A model generated the notes under the pieces. The model saw only the letters and a program-made list of their open reading frames with translations, searched no databases and was not told the origin of the DNA. A program made the position numbers and the translations under genes. A stretch of 5,409 nucleotides of DNA from Acidobacteriaceae bacterium (lineage in GTDB: Bacteria > Acidobacteriota > Terriglobia > Terriglobales > Acidobacteriaceae): contig JASHTU010000294.1 of the NCBI GenBank assembly GCA_030040395.1, positions 1-5,409 on the forward strand. Direction: 5' to 3'. Positions 1 through 5,290 of the stretch are shown here, piece after piece (position 1 is the first letter of the stretch; each line of letters begins with the position of its first letter).

Positions 1-1
1 C

Positions 2-37
2 GCCACCGAGGTAGCGGTCACGCGGAGATCCGATTGA
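2..37 (+). CDS. Possible 3' end of an upstream gene (partial)
   Basis: The frame beginning at base 2 is open from the window edge to a TGA at 35-37 and would encode the last residues ATEVAVTRRSD of a protein that starts before the window. The stop overlaps the TTG start of the methyltransferase as TTGA, the same geometry as the common ATGA overlap of translationally coupled genes. Of the other two frames, one hits a stop at 12-14 and the other simply runs into the methyltransferase. Eleven codons cannot identify a product, so the case rests on the overlap alone. Confidence 0.4.
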   Translation, partial: ATEVAVTRRSD

Positions 38-1026
38 AGACGTCTCTTTTATCTCTTCTGGTTTGCCCCCACTGCCGTAGCGGATTCAGCTTGGCGAGCG
101 AGGAGATTGAGGGCGCGGAAGTGATGACGGGCACGCTGACGTGCGATGGGTGCGCCAGCCGCTATCCGGTGGTCCGCGGAATTCCGCGTTTTTTGAGTGA
201 GGGCCTCAATGGCGAGAAGCAAGCCACGGCGGCGGCCTTCGGCTATGAGTGGACGCACTACTCGCGACTCACCGAAGCCGACAAAAAGGAGTTTCTGGCC
301 TGGATTTCACCACTGACTCCGGAAGAATTCAAGGACCAGGTGGTGCTCGATGCGGGCTGCGGAAAGGGCCGGCACATTTATCTCGCCTCCCAGTTTGGCG
401 CGCGCGCCGTGGTCGGCGTGGACCTTTCCTTCGCAGTGGAAGCCGCCTTCAAGAACACCCGCGACTTGCCCAATGTGCACGTGGTGCAGGCCGACATTCT
501 GGAGCTTCCCTTCCGCAATCCCTTTACGCTGGTTTACAGCATCGGCGTCATCCATCACCTTCCCGTTCCGAAGGCAGGCTTCCTTGCGATTACGCGGCAT
601 GTGCAACCGGGCGGTCGCATCTCTGCCTGGGTCTATGGCAAGGAAGGCAACGGCTGGATCGAGCGCTTCGTCGATCCGGTGCGCAAGAACATTACCTCGC
701 GGCTGCCCAAGCCAATCACCCGTTGCCTTTGCCTCCTGCCTGCAATGCTGCTCTACGCCGGCCTTAAGCTGCTTTACGCTCCCGCCAAAACGCGGCCCGC
801 CTTGAAACGCTATCTGCCCTACTCGGACTATCTCTGCTCCATTTCCGACTACACCTTTGCCGAAAATTTCTGGAACGTGTTCGACCAGCTCGTGGCGCCC
901 ACCGCCTACTACCACAGCCGCGAAGAAGTCGTGGATTGGTTTATGACCGCGGGAGTGCAGAAGGCCACCATCGAACGCCATAACGGCAATAGCTGGCGCG
1001 GCACGGGTCTCATACCCGCGCCTTGA
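34..1026 (+). CDS. SAM-dependent methyltransferase with N-terminal Trm112-like zinc ribbon
   Basis: This 330-residue protein is predicted to transfer a methyl group from S-adenosylmethionine to an unknown acceptor, probably in the cytoplasm or at the inner membrane face. Residues 8-55 form a Trm112-like zinc ribbon with two Cys pairs (C11/C14 in CPHC, C37/C40 in CDGC) followed by YPVVRGIPRF, typical of that fold. The class I SAM domain follows: motif I VLDAGCGKGRH at 104-114, the acidic ribose-binding position in VVGVDLS near 130, QADILELPF at 152-160 and SIGVIHHLP at 169-177. A hydrophobic stretch at about 231-248 could touch a membrane. The chosen start is TTG at 34, with GGAG six bases upstream and a TTGA overlap with a possible upstream stop. 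The frame is open to the window edge, so a start further upstream cannot be excluded. Enzymes of this architecture often act in surface-glycan or secondary metabolism, but the acceptor cannot be read from the sequence. Confidence 0.88.
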   Translation: MKTSLLSLLVCPHCRSGFSLASEEIEGAEVMTGTLTCDGCASRYPVVRGIPRFLSEGLNGEKQATAAAFGYEWTHYSRLTEADKKEFLAWISPLTPEEFKDQVVLDAGCGKGRHIYLASQFGARAVVGVDLSFAVEAAFKNTRDLPNVHVVQADILELPFRNPFTLVYSIGVIHHLPVPKAGFLAITRHVQPGGRISAWVYGKEGNGWIERFVDPVRKNITSRLPKPITRCLCLLPAMLLYAGLKLLYAPAKTRPALKRYLPYSDYLCSISDYTFAENFWNVFDQLVAPTAYYHSREEVVDWFMTAGVQKATIERHNGNSWRGTGLIPAP

Positions 1027-1246
1027 ACCCGGCCCAACATTCGTCGCATGGAGCGATGGCGCCGCGCCAAGGCGACGAGCGCGTCATCGGACCCGCGCCC
1101 TCGGGAAAGGCTGCGATCCTGGTCTGCAAAGGTGACGCAAGACTGTCGTTAAAATGGGAGCGGCTTTGCGGACAGGTGCATTCGACCGCGGCCTGAATAC
1201 GTTTTTCCGGCTGAGCGGTCCAATGTGACATACTAGGAAAAGGGAA
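1027..1246. other. Intergenic region without a recognised gene
   Basis: Apart from the stem-loop at 1041-1078, I see nothing firm in these 220 bases. TAAAAT at 1150-1155 resembles a -10 box but has only a weak -35 partner (CTGCAA, 20 bases upstream). CATACT at 1229-1234 lies too close to the next gene to leave its ribosome binding site in the transcript. The promoter of the exported protein gene is therefore not located. A ribosome binding site, AGGAAAAGGGA at 1235-1245, precedes the ATG at 1247. Confidence 0.5.
1041..1078 (+). other. Stem-loop after the methyltransferase gene
   Basis: TCGTCGC (1041-1047) pairs with GCGACGA (1072-1078), and between them TGGCG (1057-1061) pairs with CGCCA (1065-1069). 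This gives a two-level GC-rich hairpin starting 14 bases after the methyltransferase stop. No run of T follows, so it does not meet the usual pattern of an intrinsic terminator. It may be a 3' structure that stabilises the message or a chance product of high GC content. Confidence 0.3.
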
Positions 1247-2239
1247 ATGGACGTCATCCGGGAACACTGGCAAATCTGGAAGGGCTCGACAGGCCGCCGC
1301 GCCGCTTCAGGTCTTCGCTTGTTCACCTGCGCTCCGATTCTCATTCAAAAATCGTGGGTGCGGCTCTGCATTGCGAGCCTGGCCGGGCTGCTGCTGCCGG
1401 CCGCCGGCGGCCCGGCAAGCGCCGGCCAGCCTCCGGGGTCTGCTCCGGACGCTCCGACGATTGTCCGCGATGCATCCTGGAACGAAATGCACCATAGCAG
1501 CGCGCCTCGCTTTTACCGCTATCGGTTTTTTGACCAGGACTCGAAAGGAAGCGATGTGAAGCTGGTCGTCGAGACCAATGAGGGCGCCGTTGCGCGGCTG
1601 GTCGAAAAGGGAAGCCGTCCGCTGACCGAGACGGAAAATGCCGCGGAAGTCGCCCGGCTCAAGAATCTGTTGGCGAATCCGCAAATTCAACTGCAACGCT
1701 ACAGGAAGGAGCGCCAAAACGACAGCCGTGAAGACGAATTGGTGCGCATGTTGCCCCAGGCGTTTCTCTACACCGACGAAGGAACGGTTCAGGGGCCGAA
1801 CGGCCCATGCTACCGGTTGGGCTTCAAACCCAATCCGAACTTTGTTCCCCCTGACCGCGAGGGCGAGGTTTTTCACGGCATGGTTGGGGAGTTGTGGGTC
1901 GATCAAGCGCAACTGCGCATTGTCAAGATCGACGCCCACCTCATTTCGGACGTGAATTTTGGGTGGGGCGTACTGGGCAGGTTGTATCGTGGCGGCAGCA
2001 TCCTCGAAGAAAACGCGGACGTGGGCGATGAGGACGCGCACCATTGGGAATCGACTTCGCTCCGCCTACGTCTGACCGGGAAAATCCTGATGATCAAGAG
2101 CGTGGATTTCTCGACCAGCCAAATTTCAACGGACTTCCACCCCGTGCCCTCCGATATCACGTACCAGCAAGCTATCCAGATGCTTCTCGACGAGCCGGCG
2201 TCGCACAACGCGGCGTATAACTGGAATTGGTTGCCCTGA
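1247..2239 (+). CDS. Predicted exported protein of unknown function
   Basis: This 330-residue protein has no function I can name. The purine-rich AGGAAAAGGGA just before the ATG supports the start at 1247. The signal-peptide-like segment lies unusually deep: a hydrophobic core at about 38-53 (VRLCIASLAGLLLPAA) and an AxA-type cleavage site ASA before G60. A start at TTG 1319 (residue 25) or GTG 1358 (residue 38) would give a conventional signal peptide. The mature part is hydrophilic. It has a charged helical region at about 128-167 and then alternating beta-like strands at 185-290, including GELWVDQAQLRIVKIDAHL (214-232), which resembles the curved beta-sheets of LolA/LolB-like periplasmic proteins. 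No lipobox cysteine and no catalytic motif are visible. It is probably periplasmic or attached to the outer membrane. The dehydratase gene follows after 60 bases on the same strand, so co-transcription is possible. Similar uncharacterised proteins are, from memory, frequent in Acidobacteriota. Confidence 0.8.
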   Translation: MDVIREHWQIWKGSTGRRAASGLRLFTCAPILIQKSWVRLCIASLAGLLLPAAGGPASAGQPPGSAPDAPTIVRDASWNEMHHSSAPRFYRYRFFDQDSKGSDVKLVVETNEGAVARLVEKGSRPLTETENAAEVARLKNLLANPQIQLQRYRKERQNDSREDELVRMLPQAFLYTDEGTVQGPNGPCYRLGFKPNPNFVPPDREGEVFHGMVGELWVDQAQLRIVKIDAHLISDVNFGWGVLGRLYRGGSILEENADVGDEDAHHWESTSLRLRLTGKILMIKSVDFSTSQISTDFHPVPSDITYQQAIQMLLDEPASHNAAYNWNWLP

Positions 2240-2299
2240 TTATCACGCTGGTTCCGGCGAAACTGGTCAATCAATAATCCATTTGAGGCGACCACTAAA

Positions 2300-4027
2300 G
2301 TGGCAAGAGCTGTTATGACCACAGGCTTGCGCAAAGGTCTCACCAGCTACGGCGACGCAGCTTTTTCTCTGTTCCATCGCAAGGCATTCATCAAGGCCTT
2401 GGGCTACTCCGACGACGCACTCGACCGTCCCATTGTCGGGATCACCAATACCGCGAGCGATTACAACCCCTGCCACGGCAACATGGCGGACCTCGTCGAG
2501 AGCGCCAAGCGCGGTGCCTTGCTCGCCGGCGGGCTGCCTATGGTCTTTCCCACTATCTCCATCCACGAAAGCTTTGCTTACCCCACTTCCATGTATCTGC
2601 GCAACCTGATGGCGATGGACACTGAAGAGATGATCCGCGCCCAGGCCATGGACGCGGTGGTGCTGATCGGCGGCTGCGACAAGACGCTGCCCGCCCAGGT
2701 GATGGCCGCGGCCAGCGTCGACCTACCCGCCATTGTGGTTGCCACGGGGCCCATGTCGGTTGGTCATTATCGTGGTGAAGTTATCGGCGCCTGCACGGAC
2801 TGCCGGCGGCTATGGGCGCAGTTCCGGGCCGGCGACCTCGGCGAAACGGAAATCGACGTCGTGAGCGGTCGGCTTGCACCCACCGTGGGCACGTGCGGGG
2901 TGATGGGAACGGCGAGCACCATGGCCTGCGTCATCGAGACCCTTGGCCTGGCCCTGCCCATGAGCGCCACCGCGCCCGCAACCCACGCCGATCGCCGCCG
3001 CATCGCCGAGGCCAGCGGCCAGCGCGCCGCTGAAATGGCCGCAAGCGGCTCGCCCACGCCCGGAAGGCTCATTACCGGCGCATCGGTGCGGAACGCCATG
3101 GTGGTGCTGCAGGCCATCGGCGGGTCCACCAACGGCCTCATTCACCTCACCGCCATTGCCGGCCGCGCCAGCGTTGCCTTCGACCTCGAACTTTTCGACC
3201 GCTTGGGCCGAGAAATCCCCGTTCTGCTCAACCTCAAGCCCTCCGGCAGCCACTACATGGAACACTTTCACGCCGCTGGAGGGCTGCCCGCCCTGATGCG
3301 CGAGCTGCGCGATCTCCTCGATCTAACCGCCCCCAGTGTCGCAGGCGGGACCATCGCCGACGCCATCGCCGGGGCGGAGGCCGTGCCGAATCAAGACGTG
3401 ATCCGCACCCTGGCCAATCCGCTCAAACCAATGGGCGCGATGGCTGTGCTCCATGGCAATCTGGCCCCGCGCGGCGCGGTCATCAAGCAATCCGCCGCTT
3501 CGCCGGAACTCATGCAGCACGCAGGGCGAGCGGTGGTCTTCGACTCCGCTGAAGATATGGCGGCGCGCATCGATAGAACGGATCTGGACGTGCATGCCGA
3601 CGACGTTCTGGTTTTGCGCAATACAGGGCCCAAGGGCGCGCCAGGCATGCCCGAAGCCGGCTATCTGCCCATCCCCATGAAGCTCGCGCGCCAGGGCGTC
3701 AAAGACATGGTGCGCATCTCCGATGCGCGCATGAGCGGCACCGCCTTCGGCACGATTGTCTTGCATATCGCGCCCGAAGCGGCTGTGGGCGGGCCGCTCG
3801 CCGTGGTCCAGACAGGCGATCGCATCCGGCTGGACGTGGAAGAGCGCCGCATCGATCTGCTCATCGACGACGACGAGCTCGCCCGCCGTCTCGCCGCCTG
3901 GCGCCAAATGCCGCCGCGCCCGCGGCCCACACGCGGCTACGCCAAGCTCTTTGATCGAGCCGTCTTGCAGGCAGATCAAGGTTGCGACTTCGACTTCCTT
4001 TTGCGCGAACCCCCGCCCCACTCATGA
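2300..4027 (+). CDS. IlvD/Edd family dehydratase, probably acting on a sugar acid
   Basis: Enzymes of this family remove water from 2,3-dihydroxy acids to give 2-keto acids, using an Fe-S cluster and a Mg2+ site in the cytoplasm. The 575-residue length fits. The three expected cluster cysteines are visible: C58 in NPCHGN, C126 in GGCDKTLPA (followed by K128, the lysine carboxylated in characterised members) and C199 in GTCGVMGTASTM. The C-terminal domain has NTGPKGAPGMPE (441-452) and RMSGTAFG (477-484), with S479 at the catalytic serine position. SGTAFG, rather than the SGGTHG-type motif of biosynthetic dihydroxy-acid dehydratase, together with GVMGTASTM, points to the aldonate group (arabonate, xylonate or gluconate dehydratases). 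The substrate is an inference. Two starts are possible: GTG 2300, with GAGG eleven bases upstream, or ATG 2315 (residue 6), with AAGAG five bases upstream. I keep the longer frame but find ATG 2315 about as likely. No sugar transporter, aldolase or sugar dehydrogenase lies beside it. Confidence 0.92.
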   Translation: MARAVMTTGLRKGLTSYGDAAFSLFHRKAFIKALGYSDDALDRPIVGITNTASDYNPCHGNMADLVESAKRGALLAGGLPMVFPTISIHESFAYPTSMYLRNLMAMDTEEMIRAQAMDAVVLIGGCDKTLPAQVMAAASVDLPAIVVATGPMSVGHYRGEVIGACTDCRRLWAQFRAGDLGETEIDVVSGRLAPTVGTCGVMGTASTMACVIETLGLALPMSATAPATHADRRRIAEASGQRAAEMAASGSPTPGRLITGASVRNAMVVLQAIGGSTNGLIHLTAIAGRASVAFDLELFDRLGREIPVLLNLKPSGSHYMEHFHAAGGLPALMRELRDLLDLTAPSVAGGTIADAIAGAEAVPNQDVIRTLANPLKPMGAMAVLHGNLAPRGAVIKQSAASPELMQHAGRAVVFDSAEDMAARIDRTDLDVHADDVLVLRNTGPKGAPGMPEAGYLPIPMKLARQGVKDMVRISDARMSGTAFGTIVLHIAPEAAVGGPLAVVQTGDRIRLDVEERRIDLLIDDDELARRLAAWRQMPPRPRPTRGYAKLFDRAVLQADQGCDFDFLLREPPPHS

Positions 4028-4039
4028 GCATGAAGACAG

Positions 4040-4070
4040 GACCGATCGTTTCGAAAGCTAGGCGATCGTC
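4040..4070. terminator. Weak inverted repeat between convergent genes
   Basis: CGATCG at 4043-4048 and again at 4063-4068 can pair around a 14-base loop, and with one bulged C the stem extends by two pairs at 4040-4041 and 4069-4070. The loop holds the palindrome TTTCGAAA (4049-4056). The repeat lies in the 30-base gap between the convergent genes and runs into the last codons of the minus-strand gene, a normal place for a shared terminator. Neither strand has a proper T-run after the stem, so this is a weak candidate. Confidence 0.22.
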
Positions 4071-4510
4071 GCCGCGGCTGGGGTTGGAATGGGAACGGAG
4101 GCGGGCTTGAAAAATCCAATACCAACGCTAGGAGGAATACCGAGCTTCACGTCGATCTCGATGCCGCTCAATCCCAGGCCGCCCAACTGATTCCTGACAT
4201 TGTAAGCCGTCTCCAGTCCCTTCAGGACTGCGACCAGCGTTTTTTTCTCGCTTCCCTTTTTGATCAGTTCATCGAGCGCCTTCACATCGATGTCTGCGGC
4301 CGCGGCTATAAGCTTTGCGTGGATCTCCGGAAGAAGCCCCATGCTCACTTGAACGTCCTGGACTGAAAAGCCCAGCGCCTTCATCGTAGGCAGCGCCGCG
4401 TTGAACTCGTCGAGAAACCTGCTGACCGCTTCGCTTGTTGTGTCGGTAAACGCCAGGGTTTTGTCCAGCTTCTCCCGCACGTTATTGAAGTTCATAAGAG
4501 TCGCTCCCAT
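4058..4510 (-). CDS. Small helical protein of unknown function
   Basis: I do not recognise this 150-residue protein. The frame stays open further upstream, but the start at 4510 is preferred because GGAG lies eight bases before the ATG. A second ATG at 4495 (residue 6) has GGGAG in front of it and is a possible alternative. Residues 7-108 look like successive amphipathic helices with few aromatics, including VREKLDKTLAFTDTTSEAVS (11-30) and LIKKGSEKKTLVAVLKGLE (82-100). A short glycine-rich, strand-like segment follows, GGLGLSGIEIDVKLGIPP (110-127), and then a Pro/Ala tail. There is no cysteine, no signal peptide and no membrane span, so it is likely cytosolic. It is transcribed toward the dehydratase and away from the ArsR gene. 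Codon choice looks less GC-biased than in the dehydratase. Nothing in the neighbourhood suggests its role. Confidence 0.7.
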   Translation of the reverse strand: MGATLMNFNNVREKLDKTLAFTDTTSEAVSRFLDEFNAALPTMKALGFSVQDVQVSMGLLPEIHAKLIAAAADIDVKALDELIKKGSEKKTLVAVLKGLETAYNVRNQLGGLGLSGIEIDVKLGIPPSVGIGFFKPASVPIPTPAAATIA

Positions 4511-4576
4511 TGTGGTTCTCCATTTGGTGGAATGCAGAGCCCCGAACCCTGAGTGGCGTTTTTCCCAACCGGAGCC

Positions 4577-4615
4577 GCCCCTCGAAACTCCACGTTCATT
4601 GGAGAATCGCCGTAA
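4577..4615 (+). repeat. Intergenic repeat, copy 1
   Basis: GCCCCTCGAAACTC (4577-4590), an 8-base variable stretch, then TTGGAGAATCGCCGTAA (4599-4615). The first block is identical to copy 2 at 4739-4752, and the second differs from copy 2 at only two positions. The two copies lie in the same orientation about 162 bases apart. Confidence 0.6.
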
Positions 4616-4633
4616 CCTGCACCAGGGGCCCGA

Positions 4634-4663
4634 ATTACAGTCGATCTTTGGAGCTTCCGGCAA
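4634..4663 (-). promoter_or_regulatory. Candidate promoter for the minus-strand gene
   Basis: On the minus strand TTGCCG (4663-4658) and TGTAAT (4639-4634) are separated by 18 bases, matching the sigma-70-type consensus at four and five of six positions. Transcription would start near 4627 and leave a leader of about 115 bases that includes repeat copy 1. Matches of this quality occur by chance, so confidence is low. Confidence 0.28.
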
Positions 4664-4738
4664 TGGAACCGCTGTTAGATAGTGCATTCGAGGAGATTTC
4701 GTTACGCGACCCCATCTGAATTGTTTGCCGCCTGGCGC

Positions 4739-4778
4739 GCCCCTCGAAACTCGGCAGTAAGTTGGAGAACCGCCGCAA
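4739..4778 (+). repeat. Intergenic repeat, copy 2
   Basis: GCCCCTCGAAACTC (4739-4752), a 9-base variable stretch, then TTGGAGAACCGCCGCAA (4762-4778). The conserved flanks with a changed middle of nearly equal length look like a bipartite binding site or a decayed interspersed repeat. It ends about 70 bases before the ArsR -35 box. Confidence 0.6.
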
Positions 4779-4836
4779 GCGCTCGTTCCCATTCGCTCGC
4801 GCCTGGCGGCTTCGAGGCAAGGTCGCGGTCTGGCTT

Positions 4837-4876
4837 TATATATGCCTTGACACGTATATACTTTTTGCAGTATATA
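4837..4876 (+). promoter_or_regulatory. Candidate ArsR operator: three TATATA boxes
   Basis: TATATA occurs at 4837-4842, 4855-4860 and 4871-4876. The middle one sits inside the perfect 8-base palindrome GTATATAC (4854-4861) between the -35 and -10 boxes, and the last one is the -10 itself. Spacing between boxes is 18 and 16 bases. ArsR-type repressors commonly bind short AT-rich palindromes that overlap their own promoter, so autorepression here is a reasonable inference. Confidence 0.45.
4847..4876 (+). promoter_or_regulatory. Sigma-70-type promoter of the ArsR-VOC operon
   Basis: A perfect TTGACA at 4847-4852 is followed after 18 bases by TATATA at 4871-4876, five of six to the -10 consensus. 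The expected transcription start, six or seven bases past the -10, falls at about 4882-4884. That coincides with the GTG proposed as the ArsR start, so the message would have little or no leader. The AT-rich stretch stands out from its GC-rich surroundings. Confidence 0.72.
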
Positions 4877-4882
4877 AAAATT

Positions 4883-5290
4883 GTGGAATCGGTGTTCGAA
4901 ATCATTGCCGAGCCGAACCGCCGCGCGATCTTGAGCCTCCTGGTTTCGAGCCAACAGTCGGTGGGAGAGATCGAGCGTCAACTTGGTATGCCGCAGCCGA
5001 CCGTGTCAAAGCACCTGCGCGTGCTGCGCGAGGCCGGTTTCGTGGAGTCCACGGTGGACGCTCAGCGCCGTCTTTACCGGCTAAAACTTGAACCACTTCA
5101 GGAGGTGGATGCCTGGCTGGCTCCGTTCCGCCGGTTCTGGTCCGCACACATAGATGCACTGGAACGCCACCTTGATCGGATGGGGGAACGCATGGGTCAA
5201 TCCCCGGCGCGACCAACACGAACGAAAGGGAAGACAAGGAGTAAACGACGCGGCCCAAACCGCGAACGTGACCAAGGAGAAACGAAATGA
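4883..5290 (+). CDS. ArsR-family winged-helix transcriptional repressor
   Basis: With the start at GTG 4883 this is a 135-residue DNA-binding regulator. The opening VESVFEIIAEPNRRAILSLL is the usual beginning of the ArsR subgroup found next to VOC or SRPBCC enzymes. The helix-turn-helix spans about 27-53, with recognition helix QPTVSKHLRVLREAG (38-52), and the wing follows at 53-69 (FVESTVDAQRRLYRLKL). The C-terminal helix at about 72-100 is Trp/Phe-rich and probably forms the dimer. There is no cysteine at all, so it lacks the Cys-based metal sites of classical arsenic or cadmium sensors, and its signal is unknown. Residues 108-135 form a very basic Arg/Lys tail, longer than usual for the family. 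The frame runs open back to 4682, but that part crosses the promoter. GTG 4892 is an alternative start. No Shine-Dalgarno sequence precedes 4883, consistent with leaderless translation. The stop overlaps the VOC start. Confidence 0.88.
   Translation: MESVFEIIAEPNRRAILSLLVSSQQSVGEIERQLGMPQPTVSKHLRVLREAGFVESTVDAQRRLYRLKLEPLQEVDAWLAPFRRFWSAHIDALERHLDRMGERMGQSPARPTRTKGKTRSKRRGPNRERDQGETK
5274..5279 (+). promoter_or_regulatory. Ribosome binding site of the VOC gene
   Basis: AAGGAG lies seven bases before the ATG at 5287, inside the last codons of the ArsR gene. It is the best Shine-Dalgarno match in the window and fixes the VOC start. It contrasts with the absence of any such site before the ArsR gene. 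Confidence 0.8.

Larger units (their letters stand above)
4511..4882. other. Divergent intergenic region with a repeat pair and promoters
   Basis: These 372 bases separate the minus-strand helical-protein gene from the plus-strand ArsR gene. The frames open across it have no good ribosome binding site and no recognisable protein content, so I call no gene here. It contains two diverged repeat copies, a candidate minus-strand promoter and the strong ArsR promoter, all listed separately. Confidence 0.7.

Noticed and set aside
1010..1344. Minus-strand genes in the intergenic region at 1010-1273 and 1084-1344
   Set aside because: They overlap each other and the ends of two firm plus-strand genes. 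They lack convincing ribosome binding sites, and their translations show no domain-like pattern.
2240..2299. Separate promoter for the dehydratase (AATAAT at 2273-2278)
   Set aside because: No acceptable -35 box lies 16-18 bases upstream. Read-through from the preceding gene is as likely.
3323..4021. Long minus-strand open frame inside the dehydratase gene
   Set aside because: It is a by-product of high GC content opposite a gene with clear family motifs, and its own translation is His/Gly/Ala-rich and unrecognisable. The same holds for the minus frames at 307-981 and 1307-2044.
2300..4027. Annotation as ilvD (valine/isoleucine biosynthesis)
   Set aside because: The catalytic serine motif is SGTAFG rather than the SGGTHG type, and no branched-chain amino acid genes are nearby. 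I therefore give no gene symbol.
4577..4778. CRISPR array
   Set aside because: There are only two copies, about 162 bases apart, with diverged centres, no regular spacer length and no cas genes.
4682..4882. Upstream extension of the ArsR frame to 4682
   Set aside because: The extension covers the TTGACA/TATATA promoter and repeat copy 2, and the family's usual N-terminus matches the GTG at 4883.
4511..4981. Upstream extension of the minus-strand frame to 4981
   Set aside because: The added part crosses the repeats, the ArsR promoter and the start of the ArsR coding region on the other strand. It has no good ribosome binding site and reads like translated noncoding sequence.
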